A stretch of DNA of 64,000 nucleotides. Source: Candidatus Gastranaerophilales bacterium. Its GTDB lineage: Bacteria; Cyanobacteriota; Vampirovibrionia; Gastranaerophilales; Gastranaerophilaceae. The DNA is taken from positions 62,001-126,000 of the forward strand of contig CALURI010000002.1 of assembly GCA_944323135.1 (NCBI GenBank), read 5' to 3'. Position 1 is the first letter of the stretch, and every line of letters begins with the position of its first letter. A program made the position numbers and the translations under genes. Positions 1 through 10,798 of the stretch are shown piece by piece. The notes under the pieces are model-generated. The model searched no databases. It saw only the letters and a list, made by a program, of their open reading frames with translations, and was not told the DNA's origin.

Positions 1-986
1 TGCATAGCCCATTCAACTTTTTCCAAAGGCAAAGTATCTGTTATAAGTTTTTCAACCTCAACATCTCCTGATGCAATATAATCCAGAGCCATTCGGAAAT
101 ATTTTGGAGTATGGTGAAAAACACTCATTAATTTTATATCGCCATAGTGCATTTTAGTAGTATCAAAAGTAACAGTAGATCCTGACTTACACCCACCAAA
201 GAAATGCACGGTACCACCAGGACGGACACAAGAAAAAATTCTTTCCCAAATCTCAGGCAATCCGACACATTCAACAGCTACATCGAGGCCTTTGTGTTCT
301 TCAGTATACTCTCTAAATATTTTTTCGGGATTTTGGTATTTTGTTAAATCAACTATTTCATCAGCATGAGCAAATTCATCAGCAGCTTTTAATTTTATCG
401 GATTACGCCCTGCAACAATTACTCTTGCGCCTTTAAGCTTTGCAAGACGTGCAAACATCAAACCAATAGGTCCAATCCCTATAATCCCGACAGTTTGTCC
501 GGGTTTTATATCAGTTCTTTCAACTCCGTGAACTACATTTGCTAAAGGCTCACAAAAAGCAGCCTTATCAAAACTTAGATTTTCAGGCAATATGAGCATA
601 TTTTTCTTAACTATACGTGCCGGAACAGTAATATATTGAGCATAAGCGCCATTTAAAAGATCAAGATTTTCGCATAAATTATATTCTTCTCTTTTACAAT
701 AAAAACAATGTCCGCAAGGTGCAGAATTTGCAGCAACTACTCTATCTCCGACTTTGACATTTTCAACACCTTTTCCGACTTTATCTACAATCCCTGCAAA
801 TTCATGTCCAAATCCAGAAGGAATTGATTTTATAAGCACAGGATGACCACGCCTGTATGTTTTTACATCTGTCCCGCAAGTAAGTGCTGAAATAACTTTT
901 ACAACAACTTCACCTTCTTCAGGCGGTTTTACCATAACTTCTTCTAATTTTATATTTTGAGGTCCGTAATATTGAATTGCTCTCAT
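1..986 (-). CDS. Zinc-dependent alcohol/polyol dehydrogenase, C-terminus off the window
   Basis: A medium-chain dehydrogenase/reductase that should oxidise an alcohol or polyol with NAD(P). About 328 codons are visible and the C-terminus lies beyond base 1. The start is the ATG at 986, giving MRAIQYYGPQN. Visible family marks are catalytic zinc ligands Cys37 and the GHE around residue 61, the structural-zinc cysteines CGHCFYC at 91-97 plus Cys105, and a Rossmann glycine motif IGIGPIG near residue 165. It lies 50 bases behind another dehydrogenase of the same family and strand, so the two are probably co-transcribed. It resembles sorbitol/threonine dehydrogenases in size, but the substrate cannot be told from sequence alone. 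Confidence 0.85.
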   Translation of the reverse strand, partial: MRAIQYYGPQNIKLEEVMVKPPEEGEVVVKVISALTCGTDVKTYRRGHPVLIKSIPSGFGHEFAGIVDKVGKGVENVKVGDRVVAANSAPCGHCFYCKREEYNLCENLDLLNGAYAQYITVPARIVKKNMLILPENLSFDKAAFCEPLANVVHGVERTDIKPGQTVGIIGIGPIGLMFARLAKLKGARVIVAGRNPIKLKAADEFAHADEIVDLTKYQNPEKIFREYTEEHKGLDVAVECVGLPEIWERIFSCVRPGGTVHFFGGCKSGSTVTFDTTKMHYGDIKLMSVFHHTPKYFRMALDYIASGDVEVEKLITDTLPLEKVEWAM

Positions 987-1036
987 ATTTAAATCCAGCT
1001 TACGCCTTTTTAATAAAGACGCCTTTCAAACTTATT

Positions 1037-2032
1037 TTATGTATCACTATTATTTATTTTAATACAAGCCTTCATTATTCTGTTAGACATTGTATCATCA
1101 AAAGCTTTTTGAATATCATCAAATTTATATTCTGTGGAAATGTTTTGAACTCTGACTTTGCCTGTTTTCAACAATTCAAGAGAATCTTTCAAATCATCAG
1201 GAGATGGCGAATAACTTCCGAGAACAGTTAATTCTCTATAATAAATCTCATTATTAGGATAAGAAGATTCATCATGCGGTGTACTTGAAAATACAAGAAT
1301 TTTACCGCCATTTCTAACATATTTTAAAGCTGTTTCGATTGCTTTATCAGCCCCTGACGTCATAAAAATACAATCAGCCTTATATTCATCAGGCAATTTT
1401 CTTACATCATAAGCATTTATACCGAAAGATTTTAATAATTCTATTCTTTCTTCCAACAAATCACAACCTTCAGCATCATAACCAAATGCCTTTAAAGCTT
1501 GTGCAGATAAAATACCGATAGAACCAAGCCCGACAACTAAAGCTTTATCACCTTTTAATAAATTAGCTCTTTTTACAGCTCTTACAATACAGCCTAAAGG
1601 TTCATAAAAAGAAGCTTCAACCTCAGATAAATTATCAGGTTTTAAACGGGCAACATTTTCTAAATGTTCTTCACTCAAATAAACATATTCGGAAAATCCG
1701 CCGGGACGTATATTTGTTGATTTAAAATGTTCGCACATAGAAACATTCCCGTGCTTGCAATAAACACAATTTCCACAAGGTATATGATGAGATGTAACAA
1801 TTACATCTCCACATTTAAACTTAGTATCTGAATTTATTTCAACAATTTGAGCAACAATTTCATGACCGAGAACAGTTCCGTCATGTGCAATTTTGTGTAT
1901 GAACTTCACAATATCAGAACCGCAAAGACCACATACCAAAACCTTTACAATTGCACCTTTTCTTCCGTCTAATTTTAAATTTTCGGCATTTTTTAAAACA
2001 ATTTTGTTTTTATCAATAACTGCTATTTTCAT
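1037..2032 (-). CDS. Zinc-dependent medium-chain alcohol dehydrogenase
   Basis: A complete 331-residue zinc alcohol dehydrogenase. Cys37 and the GHE at 56-58 form the catalytic zinc site. CGNCVYC (86-92) and Cys100 bind structural zinc, and VVGLGSIGIL near 166 is the nucleotide-binding turn. The ATG at 2032 is preceded by GAGGCGA. It is a divergent paralogue of the next dehydrogenase downstream. The pair may oxidise sugar alcohols or sugar acids, but no neighbour identifies the substrate. The gene upstream is divergent and starts 67 bases away. Confidence 0.85.
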   Translation of the reverse strand: MKIAVIDKNKIVLKNAENLKLDGRKGAIVKVLVCGLCGSDIVKFIHKIAHDGTVLGHEIVAQIVEINSDTKFKCGDVIVTSHHIPCGNCVYCKHGNVSMCEHFKSTNIRPGGFSEYVYLSEEHLENVARLKPDNLSEVEASFYEPLGCIVRAVKRANLLKGDKALVVGLGSIGILSAQALKAFGYDAEGCDLLEERIELLKSFGINAYDVRKLPDEYKADCIFMTSGADKAIETALKYVRNGGKILVFSSTPHDESSYPNNEIYYRELTVLGSYSPSPDDLKDSLELLKTGKVRVQNISTEYKFDDIQKAFDDTMSNRIMKACIKINNSDT

Positions 2033-2064
2033 ATTCGCCTCGCATAAGAAATTTTATCACAAAC

Positions 2065-2100
2065 TTGAAAAGATAAAAAATAAATTATATAATAAATATA
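2065..2100 (+). promoter_or_regulatory. Promoter with -10 abutting the ATG (leaderless)
   Basis: TTGAAA (2065-2070), a 17-base spacer, TATAAT (2088-2093), six bases, then the ATG at 2100. The predicted transcription start coincides with the A of the start codon and there is no ribosome-binding site. Confidence 0.65.
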
Positions 2101-3085
2101 TGACAGTAATAAGAAGATTGAATTGTTTTGATGCTCCTAAAATAAAAAAAATGATTTCCTATTTATCTTGCGAAGATGGGGAAAAATTTTCACGTGCATT
2201 GACAAACGACGCATTAATAATTTTACACGGGCTATTGCCGCTAAAATATAAATTTCTACCTGTATCATATATTTTGCTTGAAAGGAAAGAAATCTTAGGT
2301 CTTATTACAGCAATTCCTACAACAGGTAACCCTTATAAAATAAACATATCAAGACTTATTTTCAGGCAAAACATGTATGATGTAGGGAAAAGACTTGTAG
2401 AATTTGTAATTGCACGGCTCGGAGCCAAAGGCGCTTCATCATTTATTGTTACGGTAGATCAATGCCATGATGAACTGCTTAATCTTTTTATGCAAGGCTG
2501 CGGATTTAGACAATGCAGTTATGAAAATTTATGGAAACTTGATAATTTTATACCTGCAACAGATACTAAAGCAAATTTCAGATACTGCCAAAATTCTGAC
2601 GCAAAACAGGTTGCTCATCTTTATAATAATGAATTAAACAACCTATACAAACCCTCACTGGAAAGAATACCTGATGAATACAAAGACCCGATATTTGCAG
2701 GTATGACTAACTTCTATAAAAACAGATATGTTCTTGAAGAGCCATCTGACCACAAAATTATAGCATATTTATCCATTACAACAAGCGACAACCTTAATTT
2801 TATAATTGATATGTCTTTAAATGACGGTTACGAAATTTCTTATGATGAAATTTTAAATTTTGCACTTTCTGAAATTTCAAGAAGAAAAACGACATTTTAT
2901 GCTTTTCTAAAACACCGACAATACACAAAAAATGCAGACATTTTAGAAAAATATCTCCATGAAAGAAATTTAAACTGTATTCAAACACAATGTGTTCTTG
3001 TCAAAGATTTTTATAAACAAATCAGACAACCTGATAATGTTTTACAAATATTCCAATTTGGAGAAGGAAGTATTTTTACATCAAA

Positions 3086-3089
<4 letters not shown>
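2100..3089 (+). CDS. GNAT-like acyltransferase family protein
   Basis: A 329-residue cytosolic protein. I start it at the ATG at 2100 (MTVIRRLNCFDAP), because longer versions run into the divergent dehydrogenase gene and the promoter ends exactly here. The N-terminal half, with a DAPKIKKMISYLS-type helix followed by strands, and the C-terminal region look like tandem GNAT N-acetyltransferase folds. I see no clear acetyl-CoA R/QxxGxG/A loop, so activity is unproven. It ends four bases inside the convergent gene's stop region. No signal peptide or membrane segment is visible. It could be a non-catalytic GNAT-fold protein. Confidence 0.6.
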
Positions 3090-4848
<1,759 letters not shown>

Positions 4849-4890
4849 ATTTACAAAAAATAAAAAAAGTTAACTTTAACGGAGTAAAAA

Positions 4891-5733
4891 ATGTTTAGTA
4901 CCGATGTTGATTATGAAATAATAGTATTTTCGGTGGGTGATACAAAAGCCGGAACTAAAATGGGCAAACTTCAATTAAAAAACCTTGAAGATGATTCCAT
5001 TTTAAATTGTATTTTATGGGAAGAAGCCCTTAACCGCTATGACAGCAAAGTTTTCAGAACAGGCAATATTATAAAACTTATATCTGCCTCATTTAATGAA
5101 AAATACAATAACTGTCTTGTATCTTCTTTTGCCGTTGTGAAAGAATCAAAAACAGGACTTGATGAAAATGAAAGAGAAAAAGTATACGCTGAACTTGTAT
5201 CATATTTGGATAAAATTCAAAATGAAAAATTAAATCAGTTTTTAGTAAAATTCTTCACAGAAAACAAAGATAAAATCAAAATTATGCCTGCTGCAAAACT
5301 TATGCACCACAATTATATAGGCGGTCTTATGATACATATTTTAGAATGTTTAAAATATGCAGAAGAAAATATGAATTTGTCAGAATATAAATTTAACCGT
5401 GATAATATTCTTGCAGCCTGCATTTTACATGATATAGGTAAAATTTTTGAATATACAATTGATTTAGAAACAGGCTTGATAGATTATAATGAAAACTTTA
5501 GAAAAGAATGGCTCACTCATTCCCAATATGGTTTTTCTATCTGTATGAATAACGGCTTTAAAGAAATTGCACGTATGATTGCAGCACACCATGGAAGAAG
5601 CGATTGGGGTGCAATAATTGATCTTGACCAAAAGGATTTGGAACCTGAATTGTATTTTATTCACCTTGTAGATAATCTTTCAGCAAAGTTTGGGAAAATT
5701 AATGTTCACATTCTTGAAGAAAAAGGAGTATAA
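4891..5733 (+). CDS. YhaM-type 3'-5' exoribonuclease (OB fold plus HD domain)
   Basis: A 280-residue protein. Residues 1-85 form a nucleic-acid-binding OB-like domain (VGDTKAGTKMGKLQLKN). Residues about 135-260 form an HD metal-dependent phosphohydrolase domain, with HHNYIGGLMIHI (139-150), ILHDIGK (178-184) and AAHHGRSDWG. This order is that of the YhaM/Cbf1 family of 3'-5' exonucleases acting on RNA and single-stranded DNA. It is preceded by a good ribosome-binding site and is followed after three bases by the first thymidylate-kinase-like gene, so the three genes look like one operon. Confidence 0.85.
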   Translation: MFSTDVDYEIIVFSVGDTKAGTKMGKLQLKNLEDDSILNCILWEEALNRYDSKVFRTGNIIKLISASFNEKYNNCLVSSFAVVKESKTGLDENEREKVYAELVSYLDKIQNEKLNQFLVKFFTENKDKIKIMPAAKLMHHNYIGGLMIHILECLKYAEENMNLSEYKFNRDNILAACILHDIGKIFEYTIDLETGLIDYNENFRKEWLTHSQYGFSICMNNGFKEIARMIAAHHGRSDWGAIIDLDQKDLEPELYFIHLVDNLSAKFGKINVHILEEKGV

Positions 5734-5736
5734 ACA

Positions 5737-6411
5737 TTGTCAAAACTGAAGAAAAAACATAATTATAAAGGAACACTTGTTTGCGTAGAAGGGATTGACG
5801 GTTCAGGCAAATCCACACAACTTGCACTCCTTCGCGATTGGCTTAAATCAAGCGGACATGATGTCATTTTTACTGAATGGAATTCTTCAGAATTAATAAG
5901 CCAGACAACAAAACTTGCAAAGAAAAAGAATATGCTTTCTCCAAGGACATTTTCACTTTTACATGCAGTTGACTTTGCAGACAGATTTAAACAGGTTATA
6001 GATCCGGCTTTAAAAGCAGGGTTCATAGTTCTTGCAGACAGGTATACTTACACTGCATTTGCAAGAGATGTTGCAAGAGGGGTTGATCCTAAATGGGTAA
6101 GAAATGTATATAGTTTCGCGATAAAACCTGATCTTGCAATATATTTTGATATAGATCCAAAACACTCTATGGAAAGAATTTGTGCAAACCGAGCCCCAAA
6201 ATTTTATGAAGCTGGTATGGATTTAAAATTAAGCAATGACCCTTACGAAAGTTATATGATTTTTCAGGGACGCGTTATTAAAGAATATCAAAAAATGGTT
6301 AATGAATTCGGGCTTGTACGTTTAGATGCAATGGATTCAATACATTCAAAACAAGTTGCGATAAGAAAAATGCTGGCAGAAGTTCTAAAAGAAAAAGGAG
6401 TAAATTTATAA
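5737..6411 (+). CDS. Thymidylate kinase family protein, copy 1
   Basis: A P-loop nucleoside monophosphate kinase of 224 residues. GIDGSGKST at 19-27 is the phosphate-binding loop, and DRYTYTAFARDVARG from 101 corresponds to the DRY...QG substrate segment of dTMP kinase. The expected reaction is dTMP + ATP to dTDP. It starts with TTG at 5737, supported by AAAAGGAG eight bases upstream. Its stop overlaps the ATG of the next gene by one base (TAATG), which implies translational coupling. A second paralogue follows directly. Whether each is active, or they form a heterodimer, cannot be told. Confidence 0.85.
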   Translation: MSKLKKKHNYKGTLVCVEGIDGSGKSTQLALLRDWLKSSGHDVIFTEWNSSELISQTTKLAKKKNMLSPRTFSLLHAVDFADRFKQVIDPALKAGFIVLADRYTYTAFARDVARGVDPKWVRNVYSFAIKPDLAIYFDIDPKHSMERICANRAPKFYEAGMDLKLSNDPYESYMIFQGRVIKEYQKMVNEFGLVRLDAMDSIHSKQVAIRKMLAEVLKEKGVNL

Positions 6412-7082
6412 TGGCACAATTCAAAACAAAACACGGATACGAAGGATTGCTTGTTGTTATAGAAGGGACAGACGGGTCAGGTAAATCCACACAACTTGAG
6501 CTTTTGAAAAAATCAATTCAAGCCAAATCGTATGGAGTTATGGTATCTGAATGGAAAACATCAAGACTTATCGCAGGCGTAATTGATGATGCAAAAGAAA
6601 GAAACTTACTCAACGCAACAACTTATAGCCTTTTATACGCAGCTGATTTTGCGGACAGATTAGAAAACCAGATTATTCCCGCTTTGGAATCAGGTTTTAT
6701 TGTACTTTTGGACAGATATTATTATACAGCTCTGGCTCGTGACGTTGTCAGAGGTCAAAATATTGAATGGGTAAAAAATCTTTATGATTATGCACCTGAA
6801 CCTGATTTAATCTTTTATCTTGATATGCCGGTTGATGTTCTTTTAAAAAGAATTATCGGTACAACAGGATTAAATTACTACGAAAGCGGACGAGATGTAG
6901 GTTTTTCAACAGATTTTTACAAAAGCTTTGAAATTTACCAAAACAAATGCCTTCAACAATATGAAAAAATGAAAGCTGAATATAATTTCATCAGTATTGA
7001 CGGTACAAAATCTATCGAAGAAATACATTCTATTATGAATAAAGAAGTTCAACGAATATTAGATTCCGGAGTTTTATATTAA
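6411..7082 (+). CDS. Thymidylate kinase family protein, copy 2
   Basis: A 223-residue paralogue of the preceding kinase with identical motif positions: GTDGSGKST at 19-27 and DRYYYTALARDVVRG from 101. Both copies replace the usual DRYxxSxxAYQG with DRYxYTAxARDVxRG, so they diverged together from standard Tmk. The coupled TAATG junction and AAAAAGGAG before the start suggest equal expression. The lid region differs between the copies (RAPKFYEAG versus TGLNYYESG). One copy may have shifted substrate, for example to another deoxynucleotide monophosphate. Confidence 0.85.
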   Translation: MAQFKTKHGYEGLLVVIEGTDGSGKSTQLELLKKSIQAKSYGVMVSEWKTSRLIAGVIDDAKERNLLNATTYSLLYAADFADRLENQIIPALESGFIVLLDRYYYTALARDVVRGQNIEWVKNLYDYAPEPDLIFYLDMPVDVLLKRIIGTTGLNYYESGRDVGFSTDFYKSFEIYQNKCLQQYEKMKAEYNFISIDGTKSIEEIHSIMNKEVQRILDSGVLY

Positions 7083-7108
7083 ACATATCCCATTTATATA
7101 CATAATTG

Positions 7109-7137
7109 TTACGTAAATAAATAAAAATTTACGTTAT
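7109..7137. promoter_or_regulatory. Inverted repeat, candidate operator
   Basis: TTACGTAAAT (7109-7118) and ATTTACGTTA (7127-7136) form a near-perfect inverted repeat upstream of the basic protein at 7224. The same ACGTAAAT core occurs as an inverted pair at 31736-31783, which suggests a shared DNA-binding protein. Confidence 0.35.
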
Positions 7138-7223
7138 GAAACATTTTGCTCCACAAGTCATGGTTTATGCTACATTAGAAAATGTAAAGAGACAAATATT
7201 TATAGTTTATAGGAGATTAATGA

Positions 7224-7844
7224 ATGTCTGAATATCTGAGCAAGGAAGAGATTAAACAATGGAGAAGCTCCTTAGAAAAGATTACATTAGAAGAATATGC
7301 TGCCAGATTAGGGAAAAAAATTGAAGAGGCTAAGCCTACAAATGATTTAATAGATATTGTTTTAAAAGGCAAACCTGTTGTTTCCAGTGAAAGTGATTGG
7401 AAGCAAACTCACGCAGAAAAATTAAGTTCTATTGCGGAAAGAGGATACGATATCGAAAGAGATATTTCACCAAGTCCGTTTTCTATTCACAAATTTCATG
7501 AAGAAGAAACACCTGTAAAACCTGCTAAAACTAAAGTTGAAAAGAAAACTACAACATCAGCTAAAAAACCTGCTGCGAAACCGGCTAAAAAAACTGCACC
7601 GGTAAAAGCACAAAATCTTAGAGATGAAGTTAGAATTGTTTTCAAAAAAGCTTTAACAGACAGAGAACAAAAAGTATTTGATCATTTTGCCGCAAACAGA
7701 GGTAAAATTGTATATGCAAAAGATTTAGCAGCATTGCTTGATTTGCCTAGAGATTATGTTTATAAATACATAAAAAATCTTAGAGCAAAAATTGACGGTG
7801 AAAACCTTCAAAATGCTGATAAAGGCGGTTTTATATTAAATTAA
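7224..7844 (+). CDS. Basic DNA-binding-like protein with Lys/Ala/Pro linker and C-terminal winged-helix-like domain
   Basis: A 206-residue protein with no family name that I recognise. Residues 1-90 are acidic and helical. Residues about 95-132 are a low-complexity Lys/Ala/Pro/Thr stretch like histone H1 or HU tails (KKPAAKPAKKTAPVK). Residues about 140-206 (LTDREQKVFDHFAANRGKIV then LDLPRDYVYKYIKNLRAKI) read as a winged helix-turn-helix. I infer a nucleoid-associated or regulatory role. It has its own upstream inverted repeat and is followed by a strong terminator, so it is monocistronic. Confidence 0.65.
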   Translation: MSEYLSKEEIKQWRSSLEKITLEEYAARLGKKIEEAKPTNDLIDIVLKGKPVVSSESDWKQTHAEKLSSIAERGYDIERDISPSPFSIHKFHEEETPVKPAKTKVEKKTTTSAKKPAAKPAKKTAPVKAQNLRDEVRIVFKKALTDREQKVFDHFAANRGKIVYAKDLAALLDLPRDYVYKYIKNLRAKIDGENLQNADKGGFILN

Positions 7845-7860
7845 AAATTACTTCAATAAA

Positions 7861-7895
7861 AAATTCCCTGATTAATTTTATCAGGGAATTTTTTA
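7861..7895 (+). terminator. Rho-independent terminator
   Basis: A 12-bp perfect stem, AAATTCCCTGAT (7861-7872) with ATCAGGGAATTT (7880-7891), followed by a T-rich run. It sits between the basic protein and the convergent radical SAM gene and may work in both directions. Confidence 0.85.
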
Positions 7896-7915
7896 TTTAC
7901 ACAAAGACTGTATTA

Positions 7916-9316
7916 TTATTTTCTCAATAACACATTCATTCCTGCAATAAAGTAATTTTTTACCTCTTCAAAAGTTCTAATTCTCGAAAGCATTTTTAAA
8001 ATATATAAAGGTCTTAAATAAAATCTTTTTATTGCTGCCTTATGAAGTTCAAAAACTCTTTCACGACTCAAATGGTGAGTATTTACCGCAGGATAATAAT
8101 ATGCATTTTCAAAAGAAGTCTCTTTATCAAACAAATCATGTTCTTCCGCATAATCATAAAATCTTGATCCCGGAAGCGGTGTTGCCGTATAAAAGCTAAT
8201 AAAATCACTGTCTAATTCAATAGCAAATTTAATAGTTTCCTCAGCAGTTTCTTCAGTTTCCCAAGGCAGACCTATCACAAAATAATTATAAATTCTGATT
8301 TTCGCCTTTTTAAAGACTTTTACAGTTCTCCGTACATCATCAAGCGTAATATGCTTGCCCATTTTATTCAACATATCTTGAGAACCGCTTTCCACACCAA
8401 TACTTACAAGACGGCAGCCTGATTTGTACATCATTTCAGCCATCTCTAAATCTGCAGTATCAGCTCTTGTATTTGCAGACCAGGTAATTTTTAATCCGCT
8501 GTCAATAATTGCACGACATAATTTCATTGTCCAATCTTTATCCAAATTAAATATATCAGACCAAAACAAGAAATTTTTAATATTATATTTTTCAACACAT
8601 TCTCTAATTTCAGCAACGATATTTTCAGGGGTTCTTCGTCTTACCTTTGAGCCTGATACAGGAGTTGCAAGGCAGAAAAAGCAATGGAAAGGACATCCCC
8701 TTGAAACCTTAATTGTAGCTTGTACTTTATTATTATCAGGACGTCTGTAAATATTATTATCTACAAGATGACGAGCCGGGAAAGGAATAGAATCCAAATT
8801 CTCAATAAACGGTCTTTTCCCGGTAAATTTAACTTCACCGTTTTCTTTATAATAAATACCAAGAATATGATCTTTGGGGATATCACTTAAAATTTCTTTT
8901 AATGTTATTTCAGCTTCACCAAGAATCCCAAAATCCAATTCATCATGTTCTGACATTATACGATTTGCCAGTGCCAAAAAAGCAGCTCCTTTGGCAATAG
9001 TAATAATGTTTGGGCAAATTTCTTTAGCTTTTTTTACAGCTTCCAAATCATGTAAAAGTGTAGGAGTCGCAATATTTACAACAAGATAATCAGGATTGAA
9101 TTCTCTTAAATCTTTTTCAAAATCCCCGCCCTGACTGTAATCTTCAATTTTTGCTTCAAGTCCCTGTCTTTCAGCAATAGAAGCTAAATACATCAAATCT
9201 GTAGGTGGTAACGGCGGTATAACTATCAAATCGCGTGTAGGTTGCTGACAGCGATCCTCACGATTTAATACGGGAGATGGCGGGTAGATTAATAAAATCT
9301 TTTTATTCATTAACAT
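7916..9316 (-). CDS. B12-binding-domain radical SAM protein
   Basis: A 466-residue BchE/hopanoid-type enzyme. The N-terminal third is a cobalamin-binding-like Rossmann domain that begins KKILLIYPPSP. The radical SAM domain carries the 4Fe-4S ligands Cys208, Cys212 and Cys215 in RGCPFHCFFC, and a C-terminal helical region follows. Members methylate or rearrange unactivated carbons in lipids, cofactors or natural products. The substrate is unknown here. The start region overlaps the end of the upstream transporter gene, so the two form an operon. Either of two ATGs (9316 or 9310) could be used, and AAAGGA precedes both. Confidence 0.85.
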   Translation of the reverse strand: MLMNKKILLIYPPSPVLNREDRCQQPTRDLIVIPPLPPTDLMYLASIAERQGLEAKIEDYSQGGDFEKDLREFNPDYLVVNIATPTLLHDLEAVKKAKEICPNIITIAKGAAFLALANRIMSEHDELDFGILGEAEITLKEILSDIPKDHILGIYYKENGEVKFTGKRPFIENLDSIPFPARHLVDNNIYRRPDNNKVQATIKVSRGCPFHCFFCLATPVSGSKVRRRTPENIVAEIRECVEKYNIKNFLFWSDIFNLDKDWTMKLCRAIIDSGLKITWSANTRADTADLEMAEMMYKSGCRLVSIGVESGSQDMLNKMGKHITLDDVRRTVKVFKKAKIRIYNYFVIGLPWETEETAEETIKFAIELDSDFISFYTATPLPGSRFYDYAEEHDLFDKETSFENAYYYPAVNTHHLSRERVFELHKAAIKRFYLRPLYILKMLSRIRTFEEVKNYFIAGMNVLLRK

Positions 9317-10695
9317 TTTTCCTTTACAGTATTAGTAATAAAAGCAGCAATTATTAAGCAAACTGCTCCAATTATAAATGCATATTCCCAATGATAATTA
9401 ATATAATCAGAACCCATTGTAAATGAACATTTTGAAATAAACCAAGCAACCAATGTACATACAAAAACCTGAGGTCCGGCAATAAATATATTAAAAATAC
9501 CCATAACTGAACCTTCAGTTCCTTTTTTAATAAACTGAGAAAGCATTGCAAAAGGAAGCGCACAAATACTAGCCCAGCCAATACCTGCTAATCCCATTAA
9601 AGCAGCAACAGCTTTAGGATTCTTAGTAAATGCCATTCCAAGATAAGCCAAAACCATTGAAACTAATGAAACAATATGAACCTTTTTATTAGTATATTTT
9701 GCAGAAAGAATACCAATAGGTATCGCAACTAAAAAACAAACAAGATTAAATATTGCAAAACATACAGAAGAAAAATTAGTACCGTTTAAAGTTGCCTGAG
9801 AAAATTGTTCAACAGTAAAATCAGATACTGTAGTTAAATCAGGTACGCAATAAATAGTATGGACAGCATACTGAGTAAAAAATATCATCATGCACATAGT
9901 ACCTATCCAAGTAAAAAATTGCATTATACATATTTTAGAAACTTCAGGCGAAAGCGCAAAGAAATTTTTAATAGCTTCCAACAAACCCGGTTCTCTTATT
10001 TCAGCAGTTGCTACATCTTTAATAATTTCTTTTTTTTCAGTTCTTTCTTTTATCGTAACACAAGTCCAAATCATACCAAGAGTAAAAGCAAGAGCAGCCA
10101 TTACAAATTGAGCAGGTATAGACATTTGATAACCGAACGCCCATTTTAAAAACGGAGCAGTACCCGCAGCAACAACAGATCCTAAACCGATTGCTAAGCT
10201 GATATATGAATTTGCAATAGAATATTGTTCTTCGGGCACAACATCAGGCACCAATGCTCTATAAGGGCCTTGAGCTACATTTACACAAGCATCTATAACC
10301 CATATCATAATTGCAGCAACTAAAAGAGGTAATAAAGGATGAAAAGTTATACCCGTAACATTATGCAAAAATTCAACAACCGTATCCGAATTTGGGAAAA
10401 TCCATAATGCTAAAGATGCTAACAATGCACCGCCTAATAAATAAGGACGTCTGCGGCCAAAAGGAGATACCGTTTTGTCACTCAATGCTCCTACAATAGG
10501 CTGCACAACCATGCCTGTAAATGGGCCTGCAAGCCAAATTAAGCCATATAAAAACGGCGAAGCACCTAACCCTTCTGTTACAGGACCTGACAAAATTATT
10601 CTCATCTGCCAAGCAAATTGCAAGCCAAAAAAGCCTAATGCAAAATTTAAAAATTGAGCGGTGGTAAATTTCTTTAAAACATTATTCTCTTCCAT
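9310..10695 (-). CDS. MFS transporter, SLC45/GPH-like
   Basis: A 461-residue inner-membrane protein with about 12 predicted transmembrane segments. The N-terminal pattern FGLQFAWQM, then GPFTGMVVQPIVGALSDKT and GRRRPYL, is that of SLC45/sucrose-proton symporter-like members of the major facilitator superfamily. I choose the ATG at 10695 because GGGGAG lies eight bases upstream; a TTG 15 bases earlier would overlap that site. It is coupled to the radical SAM gene. Sugar or glycoside uptake is the family expectation, with the actual ligand unknown. Confidence 0.8.
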   Translation of the reverse strand: MEENNVLKKFTTAQFLNFALGFFGLQFAWQMRIILSGPVTEGLGASPFLYGLIWLAGPFTGMVVQPIVGALSDKTVSPFGRRRPYLLGGALLASLALWIFPNSDTVVEFLHNVTGITFHPLLPLLVAAIMIWVIDACVNVAQGPYRALVPDVVPEEQYSIANSYISLAIGLGSVVAAGTAPFLKWAFGYQMSIPAQFVMAALAFTLGMIWTCVTIKERTEKKEIIKDVATAEIREPGLLEAIKNFFALSPEVSKICIMQFFTWIGTMCMMIFFTQYAVHTIYCVPDLTTVSDFTVEQFSQATLNGTNFSSVCFAIFNLVCFLVAIPIGILSAKYTNKKVHIVSLVSMVLAYLGMAFTKNPKAVAALMGLAGIGWASICALPFAMLSQFIKKGTEGSVMGIFNIFIAGPQVFVCTLVAWFISKCSFTMGSDYINYHWEYAFIIGAVCLIIAAFITNTVKEKC

Positions 10696-10733
10696 CAAAT
10701 ATCTCCCCAAAATAAAAAGTTTCCGTATTTATT

Positions 10734-10762
10734 AAAATACAAAGAAAATAATACATAGTCAA
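10734..10762 (-). promoter_or_regulatory. Candidate promoter for the transporter operon
   Basis: Reading on the minus strand: TTGACT (10762-10757), a 17-base spacer and a weak -10 TATTTT (10739-10734), about 40 bases before the ATG at 10695. Confidence 0.4.
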
Positions 10763-10798
10763 GTAATCCGACAAATCAAATTATCTTAAAATAATGTT

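Noticed and set aside
1893-2099. 69-residue N-terminal extension of the GNAT-like protein
   Set aside because: It overlaps the divergent dehydrogenase gene and would cross the promoter; the ATG at 2100 is precisely placed after the -10 box.
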